Below, piece after piece: positions 13,575 through 24,100 of a DNA stretch of 64,000 nt (positions within the stretch are counted from its first letter, which is position 1; each line of letters starts with the position of its first letter). Position numbers and translations under genes: made by a program. The notes beneath the pieces are model-generated. The model did no database searches and had not been told where the DNA came from. It saw only the letters and a list, made by a program, of their open reading frames with translations. Where the stretch lies: contig NC_064548.1 in assembly GCF_023856365.1 (NCBI RefSeq), positions 22,988,461 to 23,052,460 on the forward strand, in the 5' to 3' direction. Origin of the DNA: Brienomyrus brachyistius. Taxonomy: Eukaryota > Chordata > Actinopteri > Osteoglossiformes > Mormyridae.

Positions 13575-14759
13575 ATCTACTCCACGTTGTCTTTCCACCG
13601 GTGTCCCTCAGGGCTCGGTTCTTGGCCCTCTCCTATTCTCCCTCTACACTAAATCTCTTGGCGAAGTTATATCCTCACATGGCTTCTCCTACCACTGCTA
13701 TGCCGATGACACTCAACTCATCCTCTCCTTCCCTCCCTCAGACACTCATGTCTCCACTAAGATCTCTACATGCTTGGCAGACATCTCATCTTGGATTACC
13801 ACTCACCAGCTAAAACTCAAAACTAGTAAAACTGAGTTGCTTTACATCCCGGCTGACTCATCCCCCCTCCAGGACCTTGCGATCTCCTTTGACAACTCCC
13901 TGATCCGTCCTTCGGTTTCTGCTAGAAACCTTGGAGTTACCATAGATGATCGGTTGTCATTTTCCTCACATATCACCAGTCTTTCTCGCTCTTGTCGGTT
14001 TCTCCTCTTTAACATCAGGAGGATACGTCCATTTCTTTCCACCCAGGCTACCCAGATACTCGTCCAGTCCCTCGTCATCTCACGCCTTGACTACTGCAAC
14101 TCGCTTCTAGCGGGTTTACCACTGAGCGCCATCCGTCCCCTCCAACTGATTCAGAATGCAGCTGCTCGTCTTGTTTTCATCCTTCCCAAGTTCTCCCACA
14201 CCACTCCTTTGCTGCGCTCCCTCCACTGGCTTCCTGTAGCTGCACGCATCAGATTCAAAACACTGATGCTCGCATACAAAGCCAAAAATTCTCTGGCACC
14301 ATCCTACCTAAAGGACCTCATCACACCCCGCTCTGCACCACGATCTCTCCGATCCTCCAGCACTGCTCGACTGGTCCCACCTCCCCTCAAGGCACAAGGA
14401 AGACACGCATCTCGGCTCTTCTCTGTCCTGGCACCTAATTGATGGAATGAACTCCCCCTAGATGTCCGAACAGCTGAATCCTTGAATGTCTTCAAGCGAC
14501 GACTCAAAACTTTTCTTTTTCAGAAATACCTGACGTAGAACTTCTATATTCTTACTCGACTCTTTTTCTGGTGTGTGTTTTAAAAAAAATAAAATAAAAT
14601 AAAAATTCTGCACTACTCAATGGCGTTCTCAGATATAGTATTCGTAGCTGGGGTCCTTATTGAGCTAGCATCGGAAATTCATTGCAGAGTCTCAAAGCAC
14701 TTATGTAAGTCGCTCTGGCTAAGGGCGTCTGCCAAATCCTGTAAATGTAAATGTAAATA
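13575..14759 (+). mobile_element. 5'-truncated L2-clade LINE inserted in the piggyBac element
   Basis: The reverse transcriptase C-terminal half is visible: [18 protein letters not shown], then [14 protein letters not shown] with the YADD catalytic box, [28 protein letters not shown] and [13 protein letters not shown]. The main ORF meets a TGA at 14440-14442 just before WNELPLDVR. The 3' end has A-rich tracts and the L2/SINE tail (GTAAGTCGCTCTGGCTAAGG, then GTAAATG repeats ending near 14759). It is truncated at the RT domain, as is common for LINE insertions. Confidence 0.9.
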
Positions 14760-14854
14760 TACTGCATGGACAATGAACCTTGGTCGAGAACAGCTGTACA
14801 TCTATGTTCATGTGTTCTCCTGGAGTGAAACTTTCAGCACAGTTCTTGGTGAAG

Positions 14855-15300
14855 GCTGGCAGAGAACGTGGTCATGAGTCTGATGGAGTCATTTCTGGAT
14901 GACGGGAGAAATGTCACAATGGACAATTTCTTCACCTCACTGTCACTGTCACACAGACTGCTTCACTTTACTGGGCATGGTGAATAACGTTTGCCGTGAA
15001 CTTCCTCCATTGGCAAAGGACACTGCACAGGGAAAGGAATTCTCCACGTCAGTGTTTAGAATGGCGCGCATGTATTCAGTACGAGCAGCAACAAGCAAGT
15101 GGCCAGTAGCTGTGTTTTACAACATGCTGGACTTGGTGGCGGTGAATGCCTACGTTCTGTACAAAGCATCTACAGGGTGGAAAGGAAAAAGAAGATTGTT
15201 TCCGATTCTTCTAGCCAAGGAACTCCATTGCCAAATACAGGGATGATGGTCACTGGGTTTTCAAACGCTGCAAACACAGACTTTGAAAGATAGACAGACT
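14855..15300 (+). pseudogene. piggyBac transposase fragment, right arm
   Basis: Plus-strand remnants contain the DNFFTSLSLS region (about 14920-14950) and MARMYSVRAATSKWPVAVFY at about 15061-15120, then AYVLYKASTGWKGKRRLF. The sequence is similar to the left arm but has separate internal deletions: the part between the DNFFTS block and the C-terminus is shortened, and about 130 bp before the Cys-rich end is gone. Confidence 0.85.
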
Positions 15301-15978
15301 GTGTGGGACAGTAACCACTGAGACAAAAGGCAGAAAGATGACGAAGAGATGAACCTGGAACTGAGGCACGGATACATCAATTTTTACATGAACAGCCAAA
15401 CATGCAAAGCTGGAGAGATCACACAAAAACAAAATTCACTTTTGGTGTTATAATTCAGTGATGGCCAATGAAAATGAAATGACATTTTATTCTGTATGTG
15501 TATGAGCATGTCAAAAACCATGGACCATGACTTCACTCAGCTTATGACATTTATATACAAACATGCATTGGAGACTGAAGTGTTAGCATGTTTTCATTTT
15601 ATTCATTTCATTCTATTAGCAACTTTTCATTCTATTTTCACTCAATTTGTTTTATAAATAACACAGACTTGTGTTTCCATATATTTTGTGAATGTGCGTC
15701 TTTCATATTTGCAGGTCAGTCAGCGTGTGGGATATTTGGTATAGATATGGCAGACTTTTGTGAAGGTTTCCATGTCACACACAGAGGTTTAGCCTGCCTT
15801 GGATTTGAGCTACTCTGAGTAAAAAATGCAAATGCGCCAGGCCTCACAGGTAATGGGTGTGTTTGCACAACAAAAGCAGGAGGAGGATGGGGCTGAAGAC
15901 CTGCGAAAATCACAGCAGGGGTGACAAACACCTTGGGACTCTCAGCAGAGAATAAAAACTCGGTAAATCTAGTGTTAA

Positions 15979-18041
15979 AACGTCAGACATTCTGAATAGA
16001 AGATAGAAGATAAAGCTTCTGCTTACCTTTGCCTGTATCTGCCCCCCAAGCTCCAAAATGCATTGGTATGGACAGCCCCCACACAGCGAGGACCAGGGCG
16101 GAATACGGAACCATGACTGTTGTTCAACAGTGTCCTCCCTTTACCTCCAGTCCTTAAGCTGTCTCACAGTACTAGCAACGTCCTTGTGGGGACTCTTATT
16201 TGAGCATTTGAGATGTTTCTCGCCTCTCAGAAGGCCTGGGGCTTATTTCATAAACGCTTCACAGTATGAATTTGGGAGTCAACAGCCAAGCTTCCGTGGC
16301 CGGAGTAAAGGACCAGCCATTTACCGTTTCACGGAAGGCTGCTCGGAGCTGGACAGCGAGGCAGCCATATTTGTGGTTTCCACGGTGTATTGAAGCACGT
16401 GCGTTTGGAGCACGCAGAACATCAGCACTGGCAGAGGGCTATTTTTGGGGTTTCCGATGCGGGTACCAGTGGGCTGAAAGTAGACTTAATTCACAGCTGG
16501 TTTGGAAATTCCAGACCTACTAGGAATGCTGAGCACCCTCTGTATTCCGGACGACGTTCCCGTCAGTCACCTAGTCGGATCCAGGAGGAGACAGGGTGAG
16601 ACAGTCTCCTGTAGCAGATTTGACAGCCGTTAAGTTGAAGACCGTTAAGTAACAACTTTTTTATTACGCACTGTTGCACCAAGATGTAATCGGAGCCAGA
16701 GGCTCGTTTTGACGGAGGTGTCGTGTATCTTATCCAGGTGCCGACTTGGAGGAGCCTCCGCCTCCGGTAGCCATGGGGCGCTGTTTGCTCAGCTGCTCTC
16801 CCGAGGTTCCCTGATTTGCCGTGACTCAGTCGGCCGTTTTATGTAATTGCCTTTGATGTCAGGCTGCTCCTCTGAGAGGAGGTTCTAACCGGATGCGTGA
16901 GATTCGAGTCCCCCGCCATCCAATGCCCTTGGCTTGACGTTCGCAAACAGTGTGATGCGTGAATTCCAAGGAGACCTCATGGGCTGTTTAGACTAAGGTG
17001 GTTTAAATGTATCACCTGGAGGATCTCCTTCAGCACTGAAGGGAGAGAGAGCCCTTGTGTTAGAGGATATAGCCATCTTCCACCTCGCCTTTATTTACGA
17101 AGGCTATCCAGTGTCGTCATTATGTGGAGTTTCTGGCATAGGCATCCCGGGTTTTTTCAGTGGAGGAACATCCTTCACAACATGCTTGTTCCCTCTGCAA
17201 AGGAAGTTGATTTTCTCCTGGGCGTGCTGAGGCTGCATTACTCTCTTCTGGTTCTTCAGCACAGAAAAGATTTAAATAGGAACTTCTAAACAATGAGAGA
17301 TATATGTAAACACAAAGACAGTTACATCTATAAATATCTAATGCTGGAAGTGTTTCAGACGATTTTTTTTTTGTTTTTTTTTTACAAATACAGACCAAAG
17401 TTTTGTTTCATGCAACCAGTTCAGTATAAAAAATCACAGTTTGATTACTCAACTGGTTTGTTGGGGGGAAAAATAAAACCTTCGTCTGGATTTGCAGTTC
17501 GTCTGCAGTGAGCCCTCGATCTCCATTTTCTTCAGCTGCTGGCAAAAGCTCCACTGGAAAAAAAAAAAAGAAGGAACTTGCGTAATTCTATAGTTCAGTG
17601 CTGCCTCTGCCTTGCTGTTGGTTTTACAAGGGTTTCCAGAAACTTCTGTTTGGTGCTGTGCCTCTGCTTCTACTCCAGCGGGCGTAGTCATGCCAGTTGG
17701 GCCCAAATTCTTTTGCCAGTGGTGTGTCACCCCCATCGGGCTAAGTTGGCAGTGCTGACACTCGCAGCCCATCTCTGCTGGTGTGGCAGGATAGGATGGA
17801 TGTAGTAATCAATGCAGTTGGGTGTCTTGGAGGAAGTGAGCTGCCCCTTGACGGTCCGTTTGATGGCCTGACTGAGGACGGAACCTTGAGTGATGTTGAC
17901 CGCATGTTGACGTGGTCGCCATGGTGATCAGTCTCTCAGCCTTGTTCCTTTGGTATCTCTCTGGCTGCAAGGGTATCTGGGTATCATTCCGTGTCGTGGT
18001 GATTCATAGTGTCTTTGGTTTTGCTTTGTTCTGTGTTGCAG
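15979..18041. other. Intron between the piggyBac composite and the first FERM exon
   Basis: No exon was recognised. A T-run lies at about 17365-17382 and an A-run at about 17558. A short phrase near 16165-16200 (CGTCCTTGTGGGGACTC) resembles the AC-flanked repeat found at 41060-41385. Confidence 0.6.
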
Positions 18042-18146
18042 CAACGGGTTCCCGGCAAGGTTCTCTTTGACTTGGTCTGCGCCCACTTGAACTTGATCGA
18101 GGGGGACTACTTTGGCCTGGAGTTCCAAAACCAGCGCAAGATGACT
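18042..18146 (+). CDS. farp1: farp1 exon: FERM F1 lobe, first exon found in the window
   Basis: The acceptor is TGTTGCAG before CAA CGG and the donor is ACT|GTGAGT, phase 0 to phase 0. It encodes the ubiquitin-like F1 lobe, including [20 protein letters not shown] and GLEF, diagnostic of the FARP/FRMD7 group. The preceding exon should end near a DDTQEAFEVP-type sequence, and nothing of that kind was seen between 1 and 18041. Confidence 0.95.
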
Positions 18147-21100
18147 GTGAGTCTTTCTTCATCTGGATTCCATCCCTCTGTTGTGAGCGGTGCTGATAAG
18201 TAGCTTGGGCTACAGATGGTCTGTAGTGCTGAGCAGATCATCTCAGGGGCCATCAAAGATCTGTAAGAAACAACATCTGTAACCTCAAGCAAGAAACATC
18301 CACACAGAGCCTAGACAGCAAGTTAAATTTGCCTGGTGTTGAATTTAACGGAGGGGAGGGTTACACTTTGGAGCCAGATGTTATACCCCCCTGATACACC
18401 CCCCCCCCCCCCATCCCACCCAGCAGGCTCTGACCCCATGTTTGTTTCCACAGGTTTGGCTGGACCTGTTAAAACCCATCGGCAAGCAGATCACGCGTGA
18501 GTGTCTCCCCAGGGGAGCCCCTATCAGGTTTAAGGAGTATGCGTGAATGATAATGATTAAAATATGTCATTGTAAAACTGTAACAAGGCGTGACCTTCCA
18601 GGGCCCAAGAACACGATCCTGCGGTTCGTGGTGAAATTCTTCCCTCCAGACCAGGCCCAGTTGGTGGAAGAACTGACCAGGTGAGCTGAGCGTCCCCGTG
18701 TCCCCTGCCTCCCACCGCATTCCTCTACCTCGTATTCTGCCTCCATTGTTCTTTATCGGCAGCTGTCTGCACGCTGCCTATCTTCGCCAGCCCCCCCCGC
18801 CTGTCCACAGCCTGGCTCGAGCCGGAACCCGTGTAGTTTTATTCTGTGTTTTTCCCCCAGAGCTGGAAGATTAGTGGACCAGAGCTGCCCTCAGCTGTTC
18901 TTGAGAATGGGGGCCTTGTTTGGGTTATGGCAGGCTTCATGAAAGCCACTGGCTGCTCGTCATGAGCTGATTGGTCCATCTGCTGCCGGTGGCCAGAAGC
19001 GAGGCTCTCTATCCCCAAGAGCAAGCTTATGAATCAAAGCTGGCCCAGGGGCTGGCGTTTTCTGCACTATTCAGCAAAACGGGGGGAGGACAAAGAAATA
19101 TCAGCTGCCAAAATCAAGGAACACCTACCAACCCCCCCCCCCAAATGTTTCCGATAATTTCTTTTGAAGTTTTAAAAAAAATCTGTAAAACTATATTTCC
19201 GTTGTTTTAGATGTTTATCTACAAATTTCCAAAAAATAAAAAATACGGAAGCCCAGATTGAGGCTAACATGTCCTGGGCAGCCATCCCCATCCCTTTTGG
19301 GCCGCTGGATGCTCAGTGAGCTGTGTAAACACTGCGCTGGCCGTCGCTCAATGCTGGATGCCTTTTCCACAGAACGCCAAGACCCGCGGCTCCGGAATGC
19401 CGATTTATATTTGTTTAGCGTGAAGCTGTCTGTCTTGTCGAAGCGTTTCCCGCTGTCCATTGATTAGCTCTTTGTTATTGTCCTCGCTGACACATTAATC
19501 CCGAAGGAGACGCGGCCCAGTTTCTCCCATCTCTGTCATGTCTGTGTGGCCGGTGCCACTTATTTCCGTCTGACGTGTTTGACCAATTTCCCAAAGCAAA
19601 GCATATCTCACACCTGGATGTTTCTTAGGGGCGGTGATTCTCTACCCGGTCCTTGGAGGCGTCTAGATTGTCCATCTGGGAGCTGGGAAGGATGCAAACA
19701 AATGGCCTCTCTGAGAGCTCCTGGGGACTATGTTGAAAAGCACTGTTCTAGAACAAGTGTGGTTAACACCTTTCCTAGGGTTAGGGTGACTGCATAGCTC
19801 CACGATAACTAGATTGGCTGTAGTCTGTTAGCACACTGGTCACCTTCGCCCTCTCCTCTGCCCTCCCAGGTACCTCTTTGCCTTGCAGATCAAGTACGAT
19901 CTGGCTTGTGGACGGCTGACCTGCAATGAAAGCAGCGCCGCCCTGCTGGTCTCCCACATTGTTCAGTGTGAGTCTATAGCTGCACTTGGTCATTAGAATT
20001 GTCTGATTTTCTGTGGTCCGTCTTGTTCTTTATACTCTTCATCGTTGAAAAAAGTCCTTCACCGAAGGTGCAAACACGTGCCACTTTCGGTCCCTCCTGT
20101 TGCTCGTCACACTGTGGATGGTCGATTTTTTTTTTGGCCATTCTGCATGCAGAGCACGTGAAACCACATGCATAGCTCCCGGTTGTACCTGGAGGGGCCC
20201 CACAGTGAAGGTTTTTCTCCTCCCCCCCAGCTGAAATCGGGGACTTTGACGAGACGCAGAGCAGGCAGCACCTTCTCTACAACAAATACATTCCTGACCA
20301 GGAGGCCCTGATGGACAGGATCCTGGATTTCCATCGCAAGCATGTGTGAGTCCGGCGGGCTGGCGAGTGCGAGTGAGCGAGCGTGTGTGGGTGCCACCTT
20401 TTTAAATACGATACTTTTGTTATGCTTCAGTTTTGTTGAAATGGCTTAATTGAATTTAATGCAGTTAGGAGGACATCCATTAAAGTAGAAATGTTGCCCT
20501 TCTCTGTGTGTGTGTGTCTGTGTCTGTGTGTGAGAGAGGGGTGCGTACATACATGTGCGTGCATGCATGCTATGTCACCATTATAACCCTTTATGCAATT
20601 CAATTAAGTGGAAAAGATGGTGTTCATGTCTCATTAAGAATTAATCCCTTTAGAAAATGCCACTTGAAAGGTCAGTCACATTCCACCAACCTCATTCCGG
20701 ACAGAGTGATTCCAGCAGAACCATTCGCCGATTATTACCCTAATCTGTGCCATCTACTGCACGTCTCTGCAGTGCAATACGGTCGCACTTCGTTCTTAAA
20801 TGTGTTTTAGCGTGGGTTTCGATTTTCAGAGTCGCATGGTCAAAGCAGCAGTGTCAACATGAAACCACGAATGACTTCCTATAGGAACGATTACAGTCCC
20901 TGTCGAGTGTGTGAGTGGCGACTGATGGAGGGTGGGAGTGGGAAAGCCCCCATTTCCTTTTCCTGTCTCCCCCTCGTATGGGGGAATCGACACTGACGTT
21001 AGCTGTTGCTTGTAATGGATGCCGTCTTGCTATCTGTACAGCTGGAAAGAGAGGGCGAGCCGCCGACAAGCCGGCAGTAGATATCGCTGCGCTGCGTCCT

Positions 21101-24100
21101 GCCCCCCCACCCCTCACCACTCCCTTCCCATTTGGTGATAACACCAAGACACCGTTCCGGGTGAAACCTCACTGAGAATTCAGTCACTAATTAAGCACCA
21201 CACACAGGAAACAGGAAGTCATTTTCAGAAATTACAGAGGCAGGGAAGCATCCTGTTGGAGAACACCCGGTCGAGCTAGCTGAGGTTTGGTAGTTTGAAA
21301 ATGCTGATTTATGCTGGCTTTCACCATGAAGTACCGTTAATTATGATAGTTCATTAAAGTAGGGATCAGGAACTCTGAAGCAAATGCTGCATTGACTGTT
21401 ATGGAGCTTGGAGGGATGGCGAGGGATTTTTCTGAGATACACGAATGACGTGACATGCAACTTAGGACAATGCTGGTGGATGTGTTTCCATTACAGTGCA
21501 GGCATGTCCCTACATAACAGTTTACTGTTTCTCAGAATTAATGTCACATGACGTCAGTGTCTGAGGTCCAATCGGGTGTTTAATTATGCAAGTCTCAGAG
21601 TGTGCAATTAGTTTGACAGTCACGGCTAATAGTTTGCCACATTTCAAAGAAGTGTTTTATGACTGTTCTTGCATGTTAATCTAATGCACAGTTTAAGACA
21701 TTTTATGGGGTAAAATGAATTACAACTGATGTGGAAAGTATGCTGGGAACCATGTGCAAGCTGATGGAATAGGACAATAACACAATTCAGTAGAAGCTGT
21801 AAATACTGACGATTTAGCTAGCTTGCCATTCCTGAATTGATGGACGTCCTTCTGGTTACTTCACAGGACATTATAGGAAGTGTTGAACACGTGTCAGTAA
21901 TTAAAATACAGTTTTATATGTGAGCATTAAGGCTCTGTGCTCGCATTGGTCCTTGTATGCGGTGGCACGATGCGAGTCACCAGATTCGTTTCTCTTCTCC
22001 AGAGGCCAGACCCCGGCTGAGTCCGACTACCAGCTCTTGGAAATCACACGACGGCTAGAGATGTACGGCGTGCGTCTCCATCCAGCCAAAGACCGGGAGG
22101 GCTGCAGGCTGAGCCTGGCTGTTGCCCACACAGGAATCCTAGTCTTTCAGGTGACTGGTGGACTCTTCCGGTTTGACCCGTGGGCTAGTGTTTCTTAGTT
22201 GGCCAGTTGGATACTCAACCCCGTACCCTGCTTTTCTTATGGGAAATCCGTGCTTGTTCCCAGTTAAAATGGTAATTTTGATGTAGCCCAGTAACAGTGC
22301 CGTTGTTCTATGATGGATAATTTGTCTGTTTTGTTTCGAAGAAGCTTTCCCTTGTATATCCCTGGCTGAACTTTGAGAGTTATGCCCAACATAAACATAT
22401 GTTCAGTTTTGAACTTACAGTAACGTATTACCCAGAATATACAGTAATGTCCTTTTGCCCAATAGCAGGGGAGGCTTCATTTCTGGTAGAAACTCCTCAT
22501 TAAAAACACCACAAGCAGACAGCGAAAGCTATTTTTTCTTGTTTATAGATTTTCCGATGTAGGATTGGCTTTTTTTCCTTTTTATGTGCTGCTGAAATTG
22601 AGGGAACGTTTATCATTGTGCTGAAAGGGTCGTCGCACTGAGAGTTTTTTTTTTCCCCCCGTGTGTTTTCTGAAGGGGCACACGAAGATAAACGCCTTCA
22701 ACTGGTCAAAGGTCCGAAAACTGAGCTTCAAAAGGAAGCGGTTTCTCATCAAACTCAGACCAGACCCAAATGTGAGTGCCTCTCTTATACAAGCCCTGTC
22801 TCAGACAAAAGGGCTGCGTTGTGTGACAGTGATAATGAATGATGTTGATGATGAAGACACAGAACATCTTAGGTTCAGTTGTTACAGTTCTAGGAATTGA
22901 TGTCAGGTGTTTTACTGGTAGGACGACTCTCAGAATAATCCAGCTATAAATTGTATAAAAATCATTATGTCTATATAGCCGATTTTGACTGAATATAAGA
23001 TGACTGCGTAAATAACGTTCTTTTATTTGTGGAAGGAGCTTAAACTGAGATTAGAACATTGAGATACCATAAAATAATCTTGTAGCAGATTGTCAATCTG
23101 GGGTCATACGTTATAGTAATAAAATGATAATATTTAATCCCCTTCTCATTGTTGTCTACATTAGCTACATTCTCCCATTTTATCTTCATTCAGCAAGATG
23201 TTCAAACCTGATAGTGCGGTCGGTAGCAGTCTGTACGGCTGACCTGCCACTGTGTGACTGTCCCCTACTGCAGAGCGCGTGTCAGGACACCCTGGAGTTC
23301 CTCATGGTCAGCCGGGACCACTGTAAGGTCTTCTGGAAGATATGTGTGGAGTACCATGCCTTCTTCAGGCTCTTTGAGGAGCCCAAGCCCAAACCCAAAC
23401 CTGTGCTCTTCACCAGGGGGTCCTCCTTCAGGTTCAGGTAGAGTCCGATGATGGTGCAAACTCTGGGACAGATTTTTTAATACCTAATGCAGTGTTTCCC
23501 AATCTGGAACTCGTGGACCCACAGTTACCCATGTTTTTGCTCCCTCCCAGCTCCCTGCCAGACAGTCCACATTTTTGCTCCCTCGTAGCTCCCTGCCAGA
23601 CAGTCCACATTTTTGCTCCCTGCCAGACAGTCCACATTTTTGCACCCTCCCAGCTCCCAGTAGGGAGTAGGGAGCTGGCAGGGAGCAAAAACATGGGCCG
23701 ACTGTGGGTCCATGAGGACCAGATTGGGAAGCACTGCTTGATGGTTACGGAGATAATGATTTACTACATGGGTATTGCTGAAATAACTATGAGGTAGGAT
23801 TTAAAGTAACGTTCCTCAACATGTCTTACACATTTCTTTTCTCATGTTCTGTCACCTCCTCCTCCCCATCACCGTCTTGTCCTCTCCATGTCTTCCACCT
23901 GTACTTCCATTCAGTGGCCGGACACAGAAACAGGTGATTGATTACGTCAAGGATTCGGAATTCAAAAAGATCCCTTTTGAAAGGTAGGACTTTGGGTATT
24001 TTGGGATTGTGTTTCTTTTAGGACGGTGCAGGTCGTCTTTGGTCCACCTTTAACCTGCTGGATCTGGACATCGTCACAGAATGCTCTGGAAAAGTAGCTG

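Larger units (their letters stand above)
12208..15974. mobile_element. Composite piggyBac element with two inverted right ends
   Basis: TTAA (12204-12207 and 15975-15978), the piggyBac target site, flanks both ends. The ends CACTAGA.../...TCTAGTG are inverted. Subterminal sequence is also inverted and nearly identical for over 100 bp (about 12400-12530 against about 15650-15775). Transposase fragments in the arms point outward: minus strand on the left, plus strand on the right. Both ends are thus the 3' side of the element and no 5' end is present. An L2 fragment sits between the arms. Confidence 0.85.
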
